The notes under the pieces were generated by a model. The model saw nothing but the letters and a program-made list of their open reading frames with translations. It was not told the origin of the DNA and did not search any database. This document shows positions 52,990-62,522 of a stretch of DNA of 64,000 nt, piece by piece (position 1 is the stretch's first letter; every line of letters starts with the position of its first letter). The DNA is taken from positions 28,606 through 92,605 of the forward strand of contig JBHJGV010000023.1 in NCBI GenBank assembly GCA_050331455.1. Reading direction: 5' to 3'. The DNA comes from CAYUYV01 sp050331455. GTDB lineage: Bacteria > Pseudomonadota > Alphaproteobacteria > JAJFIK01. The translations under genes and the position numbers were made by a program.

Positions 52990-55023
52990 ATGGAGACCAC
53001 CCACCGGACGCGCCGGTCCTTGCTGGACCGGATCGATGCAGGCATTTCATCGGGCATTAAATGGTCCGCACGCCGACAGCATGGCGACGGTTACTGGGTC
53101 GGGCATCTTCAGTCCAATTCCTGCATGGAGGCCCAGTGGATCCTGGCACTGCATGTGATGGGCCGGCGGGACCATCCCCAGATCCCCGGCATGCTGCGTT
53201 CCCTCTGGCACGAGCAGCGCGAAGACGGTTCGTGGGGGATCTATTACAATGCGCCGGCGGGAGACATCAACACGACGGTCGAATGCTATGCCGCCCTGCG
53301 CTGCATGGGCACGCCGGCGGACGATCCCCGCCTGACAAAGACCGCCGCCTGGATCCTGGAAAAGGGGGGGCTGCGCCATGTGCGCGTTTTCACCAAATAC
53401 TGGCTTGCCCTGATCGGTGAGTGGCCCTGGAAGAACACGCCCAATCTGCCCCCGGAGGTCATCCACTTTCCGCTTTGGTTCCCGTTCAACATCTATAATT
53501 TCGCCCAATGGGCCCGGGCCACCCTGATGCCGCTGGCCATTCTCAGTGCCCGCCGACCGGTGGTCCCCCTGCCCGAAGGCGGCCGTCTCGACGCCCTGTT
53601 TCCCGGCGGGCGGCGAACATTCGATTATTCGTATCCGAAAAAAACGAAGCTGCTCTCCTGGGACGCTTTTTTCCTTGGTGCGGACCGGGTGCTCCACACG
53701 CTGCAAAGCTGGGGCTTCCCGCCTTTGCGCGAAGGAGCCATCAAGAAGGCCCTTGAATGGATCATTAAGCATCAGGATGCGGACGGTGTGTGGGGCGGGA
53801 TTCAACCGCCTTGGATCTACAGCCTCATGGCCCTTCACCACGAGGGCTATCCCCACGCCCATCCTGTGATGGCGAAGGGGCTGGGGGCGCTAGAGGATCC
53901 CCGCTGGGCCTATGAGAAGAACGGCGCGACCTATGTGCAGGCCTGCGTCTCGCCGGTCTGGGACACGGTTCTCACGCTCCTTGCCTATCAGGATACGGAT
54001 CAGGAACGCCCCGGGGAGATCTACCGCGCGGTCGAATGGGTCCTCGCCCAGGAAGTGCGCACCCGAGGCGACTGGGCCATGAAACTGCCTGACGTGGAGC
54101 CCGGCGGCTGGGCCTTCGAATATGCCAATGCCTGTTATCCGGACCTGGACGATACGGCCGTCGCACTGATGGTGCTCGCGCCGTATCGGGACGACCCCAA
54201 ATGGCGTGCCAGGGGGATCCATGGGGCCATTGAGCGGGCCCTGAACTGGACCATCGCCATGCAATGCAGGGACGGAGGCTGGGGGGCCTTCGACAAGGAT
54301 AACGACAAGACCATCCTGACCAAGATCCCGTTTTGCGATTTCGGAGAGGCCCTGGACCCGCCGAGTGTCGACGTCACCGCCCATGTCATGGAGGCCTTCG
54401 CCCGGCTGGGCTTCGATGCGACCCACCCGGCCATGGCGCGGGCCATCACCTGGTTGAAAAGCGAGCAGGAGCCGGACGGCTCCTGGTGGGGGCGCTGGGG
54501 CGTGAACTATGTCTATGGCACCGGCGCCGTGTTGCCAGCCCTTGAAGCCATCGGCGAGGACATGTCCCAGCCCTATATTCAGCGGGCGGCCGATTGGCTT
54601 ACCAAACATCAGAATCCGGACGGGGGCTGGGGCGAGACCTGCGGATCCTATATGGACGCGCGCCTTGCCGGCCAGGGCGCCAGTACGGCCAGCCAAACCG
54701 CCTGGGCCGTGATGGGCCTCGTCGCGGCCGGCCGCACGGCGGATCTGGGCAGTCTCGAAAAGGGGCTCACCTTCCTCGTGGATCGCCAGACCATGGGCAG
54801 TTGGGACGAGCCGGAATTCACGGGCACCGGCTTCCCGGGCTACGGCCTTGGGGCGCGGATCAATCTGGACCGGAAAGGGCTCGACGAGGACCTCTATCAA
54901 TCGACGGAGCTGTCCCGCGGCTTCATGATCAACTACAATCTGTACCGGCATTATTTCCCACTCATGGCCATGGGACGCGCCCGGCACATGCTCCGCCGCC
55001 TGGACAACCAGCCCGTCACCTGA
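52990..55023 (+). CDS. shc: squalene--hopene cyclase
   Basis: The 677-residue triterpene cyclase has the catalytic DXDD motif at residues 385-388 (PDLDDTAVA) and many QW repeats (for example QREDGSWGIYY, QDADGVWGG, QCRDGGWGAFD, QEPDGSWWGRWG, QNPDGGWGE). The C-terminal GTGFPGYGLGARINL ... SRGFMINYNLYRHYFPL is in the alphaproteobacterial style. It folds squalene into hopene/diplopterol at the membrane for hopanoids. ATG 52990 is the expected distance from GYWVGHLQSN; the frame is open to 52744 without a better start. No hpn or sqs genes are adjacent. Confidence 0.96.
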   Translation: METTHRTRRSLLDRIDAGISSGIKWSARRQHGDGYWVGHLQSNSCMEAQWILALHVMGRRDHPQIPGMLRSLWHEQREDGSWGIYYNAPAGDINTTVECYAALRCMGTPADDPRLTKTAAWILEKGGLRHVRVFTKYWLALIGEWPWKNTPNLPPEVIHFPLWFPFNIYNFAQWARATLMPLAILSARRPVVPLPEGGRLDALFPGGRRTFDYSYPKKTKLLSWDAFFLGADRVLHTLQSWGFPPLREGAIKKALEWIIKHQDADGVWGGIQPPWIYSLMALHHEGYPHAHPVMAKGLGALEDPRWAYEKNGATYVQACVSPVWDTVLTLLAYQDTDQERPGEIYRAVEWVLAQEVRTRGDWAMKLPDVEPGGWAFEYANACYPDLDDTAVALMVLAPYRDDPKWRARGIHGAIERALNWTIAMQCRDGGWGAFDKDNDKTILTKIPFCDFGEALDPPSVDVTAHVMEAFARLGFDATHPAMARAITWLKSEQEPDGSWWGRWGVNYVYGTGAVLPALEAIGEDMSQPYIQRAADWLTKHQNPDGGWGETCGSYMDARLAGQGASTASQTAWAVMGLVAAGRTADLGSLEKGLTFLVDRQTMGSWDEPEFTGTGFPGYGLGARINLDRKGLDEDLYQSTELSRGFMINYNLYRHYFPLMAMGRARHMLRRLDNQPVT

Positions 55024-55159
55024 GCCCTCTCCCCCCGGTGGACGCGCACCGATGGGTTGGCGTATGACAAGGGGCGGGTGCGGCGACTTGAACCACCGGT
55101 CTCTCGCCGGGCCCGGCAACCGATCCGGCAAATGCCGACGACAGCAAGGGAGCGTGGCC

Positions 55160-55552
55160 ATGGGACTGAAGGAAAAACGCCTGATCAACGGCCTTGAAGA
55201 GTCCGACATCCCCTTTCATAAGCGAAACTACAAGGAGTTCGTCGGCGGGGATCTGGACATCGAAGTGAACTGGGACGAGTGGTCCGACGACCACGAGGGT
55301 CTGCTCAATCTGAACGGCTATGTGCTTCAGCAGTTCACGGACAGCCTCAATCAGATTGGCCTCGACGCGGCGGCCAAGGAGGCCCTTACCGACGGGGTCA
55401 AGACACTGAAGGTCACACGGGCGGAAAGTGCCGCTGACAAGGCCATTGTCCTGAAAGATGGAACCCTGGAGCTGACCGTTGCGCCGGTGGAGAAATGGGA
55501 CGGGGTGATTCATTCCACCGACATCAAGGAGTATCTCCTCAAGGCGCTGTGA
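55160..55552 (+). CDS. conserved-looking small cytoplasmic protein, unknown
   Basis: The 130-residue acidic protein has no signal peptide or membrane segment. It starts MGLKEKRLINGLEESDIPF with an AAGGGAG ribosome site. It contains a WDEWSDDHEGLLNLNGYVLQ stretch and a lysine-rich middle (GVKTLKVTRAESAADKAIVL), ending EKWDGVIHSTDIKEYLLKAL. The codon pattern and ribosome site support a real gene. I do not recognise the family. It follows shc by 136 bp on the same strand. Confidence 0.7.
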   Translation: MGLKEKRLINGLEESDIPFHKRNYKEFVGGDLDIEVNWDEWSDDHEGLLNLNGYVLQQFTDSLNQIGLDAAAKEALTDGVKTLKVTRAESAADKAIVLKDGTLELTVAPVEKWDGVIHSTDIKEYLLKAL

Positions 55553-55628
55553 TCGCCTTGCCGGTTTTGAACACCAGGGGCGACAACGAACACGCCCCGC
55601 ACGCGGCGCCATGCATTCAGCGGGTTGA

Positions 55629-55660
55629 GAAAAACAAAGGGGCCGCACAAAGGCGGCCCC
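55629..55660 (-). terminator. intrinsic terminator for the minus-strand small membrane gene
   Basis: GGGGCCGC / GCGGCCCC arms (55653-55660 and 55639-55646) with a 6-base loop are followed on the minus strand by TTTGTTTTT. It lies about 85 bp past the stop of the 69-residue gene. Confidence 0.82.
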
Positions 55661-55745
55661 TATGGTCACAGACACTCTCCGCGTGAGCCATTCAGGCCCT
55701 GCGCATTTCCGCTTTGGAGCGCGCGCCCGCCGAGCCGGCATCCGT

Positions 55746-55955
55746 TCAGCGGGGGAAGGCCCGCTCGGGCGCGTTGTCCATCACGAACCGGGCGCTTTCG
55801 CCCGATATTTGGCCCCGCCGCAGACCGGCTTGGGTTTCCGGTTCGATGCGCCGAGGAGCGGGCTTTTCTGCCGTGTGGAGGCCGTCATAATCCAACGCAT
55901 AGTACAGCCAGTACAAAACGAGGATCAGGGCCACAAGTCCAAGAACGAGTTCCAT
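55746..55955 (-). CDS. small single-pass membrane protein, unknown
   Basis: The 69-residue protein is MELVLGLVALILVLYWLYYALDYDG followed by a charged tail with Pro, Arg and Glu (KPAPRRIEPETQ) and FVMDNAPERAF. One N-terminal membrane helix and a short cytoplasmic or periplasmic tail are predicted. Support comes from a strong AGGAGG ribosome site seven bases before the ATG and the downstream terminator. The frame upstream of the ATG is not needed. The family is not recognised. Confidence 0.65.
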   Translation of the reverse strand: MELVLGLVALILVLYWLYYALDYDGLHTAEKPAPRRIEPETQAGLRRGQISGESARFVMDNAPERAFPR

Positions 55956-56663
55956 GTTGTATCCTCCTGTCATCCTTATCATCAGCGCCGATTGGGGCCA
56001 AAAGAAGAACACTCCCGGTCAAAACAAAGCCTGTCCGAAGCGTATACATGCCCTGGACAGGTCCATACCCTGGACAGGCGGGGGCCCTGGACAGGCAGGG
56101 GTGCACGACGTCTATCGGCCGGCGCTGCCGAGACTTTCTTGGCTTGTAAAATGGTCCGCGACACGGGAAAAACAATGGGACTCCCGCGTGCCTCGAGCGA
56201 GCCCCTAAGGATGTGCAGTCATTCGTGAATGAATGTCATGCGTTACCCGTTTCGGGATCTTGCACGGGCTGTGTCGTCTTGGGTGCAGCGCAGTGCAGAG
56301 CGGCATCTTGAAGCGGAACGGACTGCTTTCCGCTTGAAAAGACTCTCTCATCAGCAATCCAGATGCCTGATGACACATCCCATTCACAGTGTGGTAAGAA
56401 ATGCGCGATTCGCCGCGACGCGGCAAGGTCTCTTTTGGGTGAGTGTTATGGATGGCACACGCCCGCGCGTATGGTTTCCGGGGCCGGCGCCGGCCCTCGG
56501 GGCTTGCGCACCCCAAGGGATCGCCCGCTTTGCGAAGAAAGATCCGTTGGCTTTGTGATAGGCTCACGGCTCATGGGGGTGTTGAAAGCGCGGGCCCAGG
56601 CCCTCTTCCGGGACCACGCCCGCCTCGCCGGCCCGACTCGCCCCCAGCACCAAGGATGCCGCC
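55956..56663. other. 708-bp non-coding region with repeats
   Basis: No gene with a ribosome site or family features is seen here. It holds three 17-bp-spaced direct repeats (56051-56101), a small palindrome CATTCGTGAATG (56219-56230) and the leader of the next gene. Base composition is less GC-rich around 55970-56420 than in the flanking genes. Confidence 0.5.
56051..56101. repeat. three direct repeats at 17-bp period
   Basis: CCCTGGACAGG occurs at 56051, 56068 and 56085, exactly 17 bp apart, with variable 6-bp spacers. An inverted half-copy (GCCTGTCC) lies shortly upstream near 56028. This could be an operator cluster for the divergent small membrane gene or a simple tandem repeat. Confidence 0.75.
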
Positions 56664-57269
56664 ATGGAAAAAACGCTGGAACAGCATCTTCTTGCGGAGC
56701 GCCATGCGGCCTATGCCCGGCTCCGCGGCGGGTTCCCTATCCCCCTTTCAGGCGCCATTTACTGGTTCACCCTGGCCGGGCTGGGCCTTTTCACGGATCT
56801 TTATACGTGGTCGTTGCTGGCCTTTGTCGGCTCGGGTCTGATCTTTCCCTCGGCCGTCGGACTTGCAGCCCTGTTCGGCAACCGCTTCCTCGCCGACCGC
56901 ACGGCCGTTACGGGCGTGCTGCTCCCGACCTTTATCGGCATGTTGCTGTTCTGGCCCATGGCCATCGCCGCCCTGTGGGAAGCAACGGATCTCGTGCCCC
57001 TGATTTTGGCCATCGGCCTGTCCATGCACTGGCCGGTGATCGGCTGGAGCTACGGCCGCACGGCCCTGTTCGCGAGCCATGCCATCGCACGGGCCGCGGT
57101 CGTGTTCGTTATCTGGCTGTTCCTGGACGAGGCTCGAACGACCCTTCTGCCCCTGTCGGTGGGGCTCATCTATCTCGCCACGACGATTGCCATCCTGATC
57201 GACTCCGACCGGTTCCGCCGGCGTGAAGCGGCAGCGGGAACGCCGGCCCGCGCTGCGGGAGACGCCTGA
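56664..57269 (+). CDS. multi-pass integral membrane protein, unknown
   Basis: The 201-residue protein has about six hydrophobic helices (for example GAIYWFTLAGLGLFTDLYTW, LLAFVGSGLIFPSAVGLAAL, LLPTFIGMLLFWPMAIAALW, AVVFVIWLFLDEA). Its cytoplasmic N-terminus reads EKTLEQHLLAERHAAYARLRGG. It resembles the uncharacterised DUF7010-type membrane proteins; that link is tentative. The start has an AAGGA site. It is followed after 54 bp by coq4. Confidence 0.6.
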   Translation: MEKTLEQHLLAERHAAYARLRGGFPIPLSGAIYWFTLAGLGLFTDLYTWSLLAFVGSGLIFPSAVGLAALFGNRFLADRTAVTGVLLPTFIGMLLFWPMAIAALWEATDLVPLILAIGLSMHWPVIGWSYGRTALFASHAIARAAVVFVIWLFLDEARTTLLPLSVGLIYLATTIAILIDSDRFRRREAAAGTPARAAGDA

Positions 57270-57323
57270 GACCACCCGCTAAAATCAATGGGACACCACA
57301 GAAAAAAGACTGGGAGGTGGGAG

Positions 57324-58304
57324 ATGATCACGGATCTCGACAAAGCGATCTTCGAAAACGCCGTGTGCACTGGTCCCGAGCCCGGAGCCGTGAAGGCGCT
57401 CGCCCATCGCATTCGCCTCGCCGGCGTGACGGCGGAGCGAGACGACAAGCTCGCCTTTGCCGCCGCCCTGTCCCATGGTGCCTTCGCCGCGCCTGACCGC
57501 ATCGCGGTCCTGTATGACGAGGCCGTGGCCGGCTGGTTCGGCACGCCTGTCGCCGCCGCCGCCATTCACCCGCTCGATCGCAGCCCCGACCTCGTGCCGG
57601 ACGCCATCTGGCCCCGCTTCTGGAGCCTGATCGACGATGCGAGCGCCGGCGGTCTGGACGCCGGCACCATCACCATGAGAACGGCCGAGATCAGCGGCGC
57701 CTTTCCCGAGACGTTCACGGCCCGCCTGTGCGAGGCCGCGAACCGGTATCCCCATATCGCATCCGTCGCCGCGCGGCCCTTCCCGCCCAAGATCGACATC
57801 GAGATCCTGGCGCCCTGCCCCGAAGGCTCCGTCGGCCACGCCCTCTACCGTCTGATCGTTGACAACCAGTTCGATCTGGAGGTGCTGGACCGGGACGCCC
57901 TGGGCCTGCGCGCCCTGCCCAAACCCCTCGACTACCTCAATGTCCGTATCCTGCAGACCCACGATCTATGGCACCTGGTGGCCGGCTATGACACCACGGC
58001 GCTGCACGAAATCGGCATTTCGGCGTTCCAGATGGCCCAGTTCGGGCATGCCTATTCCGCCCTGTTCCTCGGCGAGGTGGCAACCATTGCGGCCCTGGGC
58101 GAGCCCATGGGCTTCGGCATGCTGATGGATGTGGTGCTGTCGGCCTGGAAGCATGGGCGCGAGACGCCGCCCATGATGGACATCGAATGGGAAGCGATCT
58201 GGAACGAACCGGTCGACGCGGTGCGGGCGCGCCATGGCGTGACCCCCTATGCCTCGCCCTATCCGGCCAATCTGCTGGAGCAGCTCCAGGGCGCGGCCGG
58301 CTAA
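57324..58304 (+). CDS. coq4: COQ4-family ubiquinone biosynthesis protein
   Basis: The 326-residue protein has a C-terminal COQ4 domain marked by the metal motif HDLWHLVAGYDTTALHEIG (His213, Asp214, His217, Glu229). PKPLDYLNVRILQT comes before it, and GHAYSALFLGE and a WxxI-rich end come after. COQ4 is required for ubiquinone assembly and has been linked to decarboxylation and hydroxylation of C1 of the ring. An N-terminal helical extension of about 100 residues is longer than in typical members. The start has a GGGAGG site. Confidence 0.85.
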   Translation: MITDLDKAIFENAVCTGPEPGAVKALAHRIRLAGVTAERDDKLAFAAALSHGAFAAPDRIAVLYDEAVAGWFGTPVAAAAIHPLDRSPDLVPDAIWPRFWSLIDDASAGGLDAGTITMRTAEISGAFPETFTARLCEAANRYPHIASVAARPFPPKIDIEILAPCPEGSVGHALYRLIVDNQFDLEVLDRDALGLRALPKPLDYLNVRILQTHDLWHLVAGYDTTALHEIGISAFQMAQFGHAYSALFLGEVATIAALGEPMGFGMLMDVVLSAWKHGRETPPMMDIEWEAIWNEPVDAVRARHGVTPYASPYPANLLEQLQGAAG

Positions 58305-58336
58305 CCGCCCCGCCGCGCAAGGATAACCAGTCGCGA

Positions 58337-60787
58337 TCATTCCGTTAACGTGACCACCGCCTCGGCGAGGATCGCCTGGCTGGACCGTCCGACCAGCAGC
58401 CGCATCGGACCCAGATCCGGAAGCCAGCAACTCCCGGCCTCGTCCCATTGGCGCCAATAGGCGGGATCAAGGGGTACGAGGACGGTCCGGGCCTCCCCCG
58501 GTGCCAGGGTCACCTTGACGGCCGTGGCAAAGGCCTTCGGCGGTCTGCGGAGGCCGCTATCGACCGCACGATAGATCTGGAAAACCTCCGTCGTCGTCCG
58601 ATCCCCCCCATTGCGCAGGTCGAATTCCACCTCGAAGGGCCCCGCATGCGAAGCCTTAGGCGGTACACGGACGGCCTCCAGCGCGATCTCGCCATAGCCG
58701 AGACCGTGGCCGAAGGGGAACAAGACGGGCATGTCCCTCTCGTCATACCAGCGATAGCCCATGAACTGATCCTCGCCATAGGTCATCACACCCTGTTCGG
58801 CGGGATAATGGGTCCAGGCCGGTGTGTCCTCCAACCGTCTGGGAATGGTCAGGGGCAAGCGGCCCGACGGCTCGGCATTGCCCAGCAGCATGTCGGCAAG
58901 CGCGGTGCCGAATTCCTGGCCGGCGAACCAGGTCACCATCACGGCGCGGGCGGCATCGATCCATGGCATATCCACGGGGCTGCCGGCATTGACCACCACA
59001 GCCGTCTTGGGGTTTGCGGCCAGCACCGCCGCGGCGAGGGCCGCCTGATCGCCCGGCAGGGCCATGGTCTCCCGGTCATTGCCCTCGGTTTCCCAATCGC
59101 TGTTGGTGCCGAGCACCAAAACGACCGCGTCGCTGGACCGGGCGGCATCAACGGCGCGGGCGCCCAGGTCCTCCGGCACCGGCGGCAGAACGCCGAAGCG
59201 CAGACCCGACAGCAGCCCATGGGACGGCGCCGCGAAATCGATGCGCAGGCGGATGGTCTGGCCCTCGCTTAATTGGAGAGTGCCGGTGCGCTCCGTGCTG
59301 CCGAAGGAAAAGAAGGTTTCTCCCGGTTCCCAGGCGTCCCAGTTGTCCACGATCAGGATATCGTCGGCATAGAGACGGCTGAACCCGGCGCTGGCGATGC
59401 CGAAGCGGTACTCCCCCGTCACCTGGGCCGTAAAGGCGGCCGTCAGGCGGAACCCGCCCGCGGCCCCGCCGCCGCTGCCCAGTGCGCTGACAAAGGATCG
59501 GCTCTCCAGCCGCTCCGAGACGGGCCGGCCGGACAGATCCGCCGTCGCATACTCTTCCCGCCACCAGCCGGCACCGCGTCCCGGACCGGCCTGGAGAGCG
59601 CCGGCATCGGGAAAAGGCATGTATTTGTGGGTCAGGCAGCCGGGCTCGTGGCGGATCGTCACCCGTCCGCCCAGGCGCTCCTGCAGCGCTTCCAGTGGCT
59701 GGCGCTCGTAATGGGGCCGCACGCCGGCGCTGCCACCGCCCTGGATCTGCCCACGGGCCGCATTGGGACCGATCACGGCCAGGGAGCGCAGAGGGGCCGG
59801 GTCGAAGGGCAGCACACCCTCATTTTTCAAAAGGACGGTGGCCTCCACCGCGGCCCGGTAGGCCAGGGCCCGGTGCCCGGGTTTCTCCTCGGCCCGTTCC
59901 GGACGGGGCGCCAGGCCGCTGAGGCGGCCGGCCTTGGCCTGAAGGGTGATCAGCCGGCGGACCTTGTCGTCGAGCACGGCCATGGGCACGGCGCCCCCGC
60001 GCACGGCCTGCTCAAGGGCTGTGCCCCAGACCCGTCCGGGGCCGGGCATTTCGAGATCAAGTCCGCCCAGAGCATTGGGCACGGTCTCCAGCGCCGCGCC
60101 CCAATCGCTGACCACCACGCCGTCAAAGCCCCACTCGTCCTTCAGGACGCCATTGACCAACGCGTCATGGGAACTGGCATAGATCCCATTGACCCGGTTG
60201 TAGGCGGACATGATCATCCAGGGCCGGGCCGCCTTGACGGCCATTTCGAAGGGCAGGAGATAGAGCTCGCGCAAGGCGCGGGGGCCGATCCGGGAATCGA
60301 CGATATGGCGCTCGACTTCCGTGTCGTTGCCGACGAAATGCTTCGGACACGCGCCAACGCCTTGCGACTGGACACCGGAGACGAAGGCGGCGGCCAGCAG
60401 GCCCGTCAGGACCGGATCCTCCGAATAGCATTCGAAGTTCCGCCCACCGATGGGCGTGCGCTGAAGATTGATGGTCGGCCCCAGGACGACCAGCACGTCT
60501 TTGTCCCGGGCGTCTTCGCCGATTGCGGCACCGATTTCGGCCACGAGGTCCGGATTGAAACTGGCGCCCAGTGCGACGCCAACGGGAAAGCAGGTGGATG
60601 CCACCTTCCACAGTGTTTCGCCGCGCACGCCATTGGGTCCGTCGCTCACCTTGAAGGGTGGAATGCCCAGGCGCGGCACGCCTTTGGTACGCCACAGATC
60701 CGCACCGGTGACGAGCGCCACTTTTTCATCGAGTGTCATGGCCTTGACGAGGCCGTCCACGGCAGATTGCACGGCGCCCATGGTCAT
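58337..60787 (-). CDS. GH3 beta-glucosidase with internal PA14 domain
   Basis: The 816-residue protein has an (alpha/beta)8 domain with nucleophile Asp228 in GVVVSDWGA and the substrate-binding KHFVGNDTEVER. A beta-sandwich domain (ATVLLKNEGVLPFD, NSDWETEGNDRETM) is interrupted by a PA14-like insert (YRFGIASAGFSRLYADDILIV), and a C-terminal Fn3-like domain closes the chain. It hydrolyses terminal beta-glucosides or related sugars. There is no signal peptide, so it is probably cytoplasmic. Its ATG overlaps the sulfatase stop (ATGA), so the two are co-translated. Confidence 0.9.
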   Translation of the reverse strand: MTMGAVQSAVDGLVKAMTLDEKVALVTGADLWRTKGVPRLGIPPFKVSDGPNGVRGETLWKVASTCFPVGVALGASFNPDLVAEIGAAIGEDARDKDVLVVLGPTINLQRTPIGGRNFECYSEDPVLTGLLAAAFVSGVQSQGVGACPKHFVGNDTEVERHIVDSRIGPRALRELYLLPFEMAVKAARPWMIMSAYNRVNGIYASSHDALVNGVLKDEWGFDGVVVSDWGAALETVPNALGGLDLEMPGPGRVWGTALEQAVRGGAVPMAVLDDKVRRLITLQAKAGRLSGLAPRPERAEEKPGHRALAYRAAVEATVLLKNEGVLPFDPAPLRSLAVIGPNAARGQIQGGGSAGVRPHYERQPLEALQERLGGRVTIRHEPGCLTHKYMPFPDAGALQAGPGRGAGWWREEYATADLSGRPVSERLESRSFVSALGSGGGAAGGFRLTAAFTAQVTGEYRFGIASAGFSRLYADDILIVDNWDAWEPGETFFSFGSTERTGTLQLSEGQTIRLRIDFAAPSHGLLSGLRFGVLPPVPEDLGARAVDAARSSDAVVLVLGTNSDWETEGNDRETMALPGDQAALAAAVLAANPKTAVVVNAGSPVDMPWIDAARAVMVTWFAGQEFGTALADMLLGNAEPSGRLPLTIPRRLEDTPAWTHYPAEQGVMTYGEDQFMGYRWYDERDMPVLFPFGHGLGYGEIALEAVRVPPKASHAGPFEVEFDLRNGGDRTTTEVFQIYRAVDSGLRRPPKAFATAVKVTLAPGEARTVLVPLDPAYWRQWDEAGSCWLPDLGPMRLLVGRSSQAILAEAVVTLTE

Positions 60788-62298
60788 TCACCCCCCGTAT
60801 CGGCCCCATCGTCCGTTGACGGCAGGCGCGGCGGCGTGAATGTCTGAGGCAGGCCCTCGAGGCGCGAGCGTCCCTGCGCCAGCAGACCATTCATCCGCTC
60901 AAGGACGGCCGGATAGCGGTTCGCCACGCTGTAGCTTTCCCCGTGGGGACTGTCGAGATCGAACAGCATGGAATAACCGAACTGGTCTAGGGGAATGTCA
61001 TAGGTCAGATAGTAGCTGCGCACGACAAGGCGCCAGCGGTCCGTGCGCAGGGCGGCGATGGTGTCATTGCTGAAGAAATAGAGCACCTCATGGGGGCTCT
61101 GCGCGGCGCCGCGCATGAGGGGCAGGATATCCCGACCGTCCAGGGTCACTGTGTCCGGAATTTCGGCTCCGACAAGGGCAGCGAGGGTTGGCATCAGGTC
61201 GATATTCATCGCCATGGCCCCCGATCGCGCGCCGGCGGGCACGCCTTCCGGCCAATGGGCGATGAAAGGCACGCGAAAACCACCTTCGAAGGTGCCGCCC
61301 TTGCGCCCGCGCAGGGATCCGGCGCTGCCTTCGAACCAGGGTCCGTTGTCACTGGTGAAAATGATCAGCGTATTGTCGAACAGGTCGAGCCGTTTCAAGG
61401 CCGAGACAATCGCACCCGTGCTCCAGTCGATCTCCTCGACGGTGTCGCCATAACGGCCGGCGTCCGAGCGATCCCGGAAATTATCGGAGGCGAACAACGG
61501 CAGGTGGGGAAACGTGTGCGCGAGATAGAGGAAGAAGGGTTGGTCCCGGCGTGCTCGCTCCCCGTCTCCCGCGCGCCCATGCGCTTCGATCACCTCGATG
61601 GCTTCACGGGTGTATTGACGGGTCAGGACCGTCTGATCCACCGGTCCGGCGAGCTCCTCCGTCCCACGATCCTCCGTCCCGCGATAAAGGGCAAGCGGCT
61701 GCATGTCGTTGCTGTAGGGCAGACCGAAATAGCTGTCGAACCCGTGGTCCGTAGGCCAGGCGCCGGGCACATGGCCCAGATGCCATTTACCAACCATGGC
61801 CGTGCGATAGCCCGCGGCACGCAAAACCTCCGCCAGGGTCACTTCGGAGGCCGGCAAGCCATAATCGCTATACGGAAAAATGACCCCTTTGGCAAGGCCC
61901 GAACGCACCGGATAGCGGCCCGTGAGCAGCCCGGCCCGGGAGGGGGTACAGACATTGGCGCTGGCGTAGAAATCCGTCAGCACGGCCCCGTTGCGGGCCA
62001 GCATGTCAAGGGCGGGCGTCACGATGGATTGCGCGCCGAAGGCACCGATGTCCCCATGGCCCATATCGTCGGTCAGGATCAGGATGATATTGGGCCGGCT
62101 TGGTGCGACATCCCCCGGCGCACCGCCCAGCGGCGCATCCTCCGCCAGGGCTCGCGTGTCACCGGCGGCGCCAAGGCCCCACAGAACCGCACCCAGGATC
62201 AACAGCAGGGAACAAACCCTCACGGGGCGGAGCATAGGACGGCTGAGCCGCCGGTCCATCATGGATCCTGCTCGGCAGGATCGTGCGGCGCGCTCCAT
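60784..62298 (-). CDS. exported formylglycine-dependent sulfatase
   Basis: The 504-residue protein has a signal peptide or anchor (VCSLLLILGAVLWGLGAAGDTRALA), then NIILILTDDMGHGDIG (metal Asp pair). CTPSRAGLLTGRY follows with Cys117 as formylglycine precursor, then MVGKWHLGH and FTSDNGPWFEG. It removes sulfate esters from glycans or glycosides in the periplasm. ATG 62298 has an AGGGGAGGGG site; the longer frame runs through the promoter region. It is paired with the GH3 gene and divergent from a sugar symporter. No sulfatase-maturing enzyme is in the window. Confidence 0.88.
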   Translation of the reverse strand: MERAARSCRAGSMMDRRLSRPMLRPVRVCSLLLILGAVLWGLGAAGDTRALAEDAPLGGAPGDVAPSRPNIILILTDDMGHGDIGAFGAQSIVTPALDMLARNGAVLTDFYASANVCTPSRAGLLTGRYPVRSGLAKGVIFPYSDYGLPASEVTLAEVLRAAGYRTAMVGKWHLGHVPGAWPTDHGFDSYFGLPYSNDMQPLALYRGTEDRGTEELAGPVDQTVLTRQYTREAIEVIEAHGRAGDGERARRDQPFFLYLAHTFPHLPLFASDNFRDRSDAGRYGDTVEEIDWSTGAIVSALKRLDLFDNTLIIFTSDNGPWFEGSAGSLRGRKGGTFEGGFRVPFIAHWPEGVPAGARSGAMAMNIDLMPTLAALVGAEIPDTVTLDGRDILPLMRGAAQSPHEVLYFFSNDTIAALRTDRWRLVVRSYYLTYDIPLDQFGYSMLFDLDSPHGESYSVANRYPAVLERMNGLLAQGRSRLEGLPQTFTPPRLPSTDDGADTGGE

Positions 62299-62383
62299 GG
62301 TCCCCTCCCCTTCGATGTGTCCGCTTCCAGCCGCTTCAGACCTCGGGCTCTGAGAAAACGGTGGCACGACGGCGCCAATTTCG

Positions 62384-62418
62384 TTATCCACACGGATAAA
62401 TAAAAATCCTATCATAGG
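62384..62418. promoter_or_regulatory. two palindromic operator candidates
   Basis: TTATCC-ACAC-GGATAA (62384-62399) and CCTAT-C-ATAGG (62408-62418) are perfect short palindromes in an AT-rich patch of the 224-bp gap between the divergent sulfatase and GPH symporter genes. They could bind a LacI- or GntR-type repressor, which is not encoded in the window. Confidence 0.5.
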
Positions 62419-62522
62419 GAGTCCCGGGCGTCGAGCAGGCGAGACGTCAAGCAGGCGAGGCGGCGAGCAATCCGGGCCTCGCGCCCCTGCGGGGGGCGCC
62501 CCAACACAGGAAGGCAGAACCG

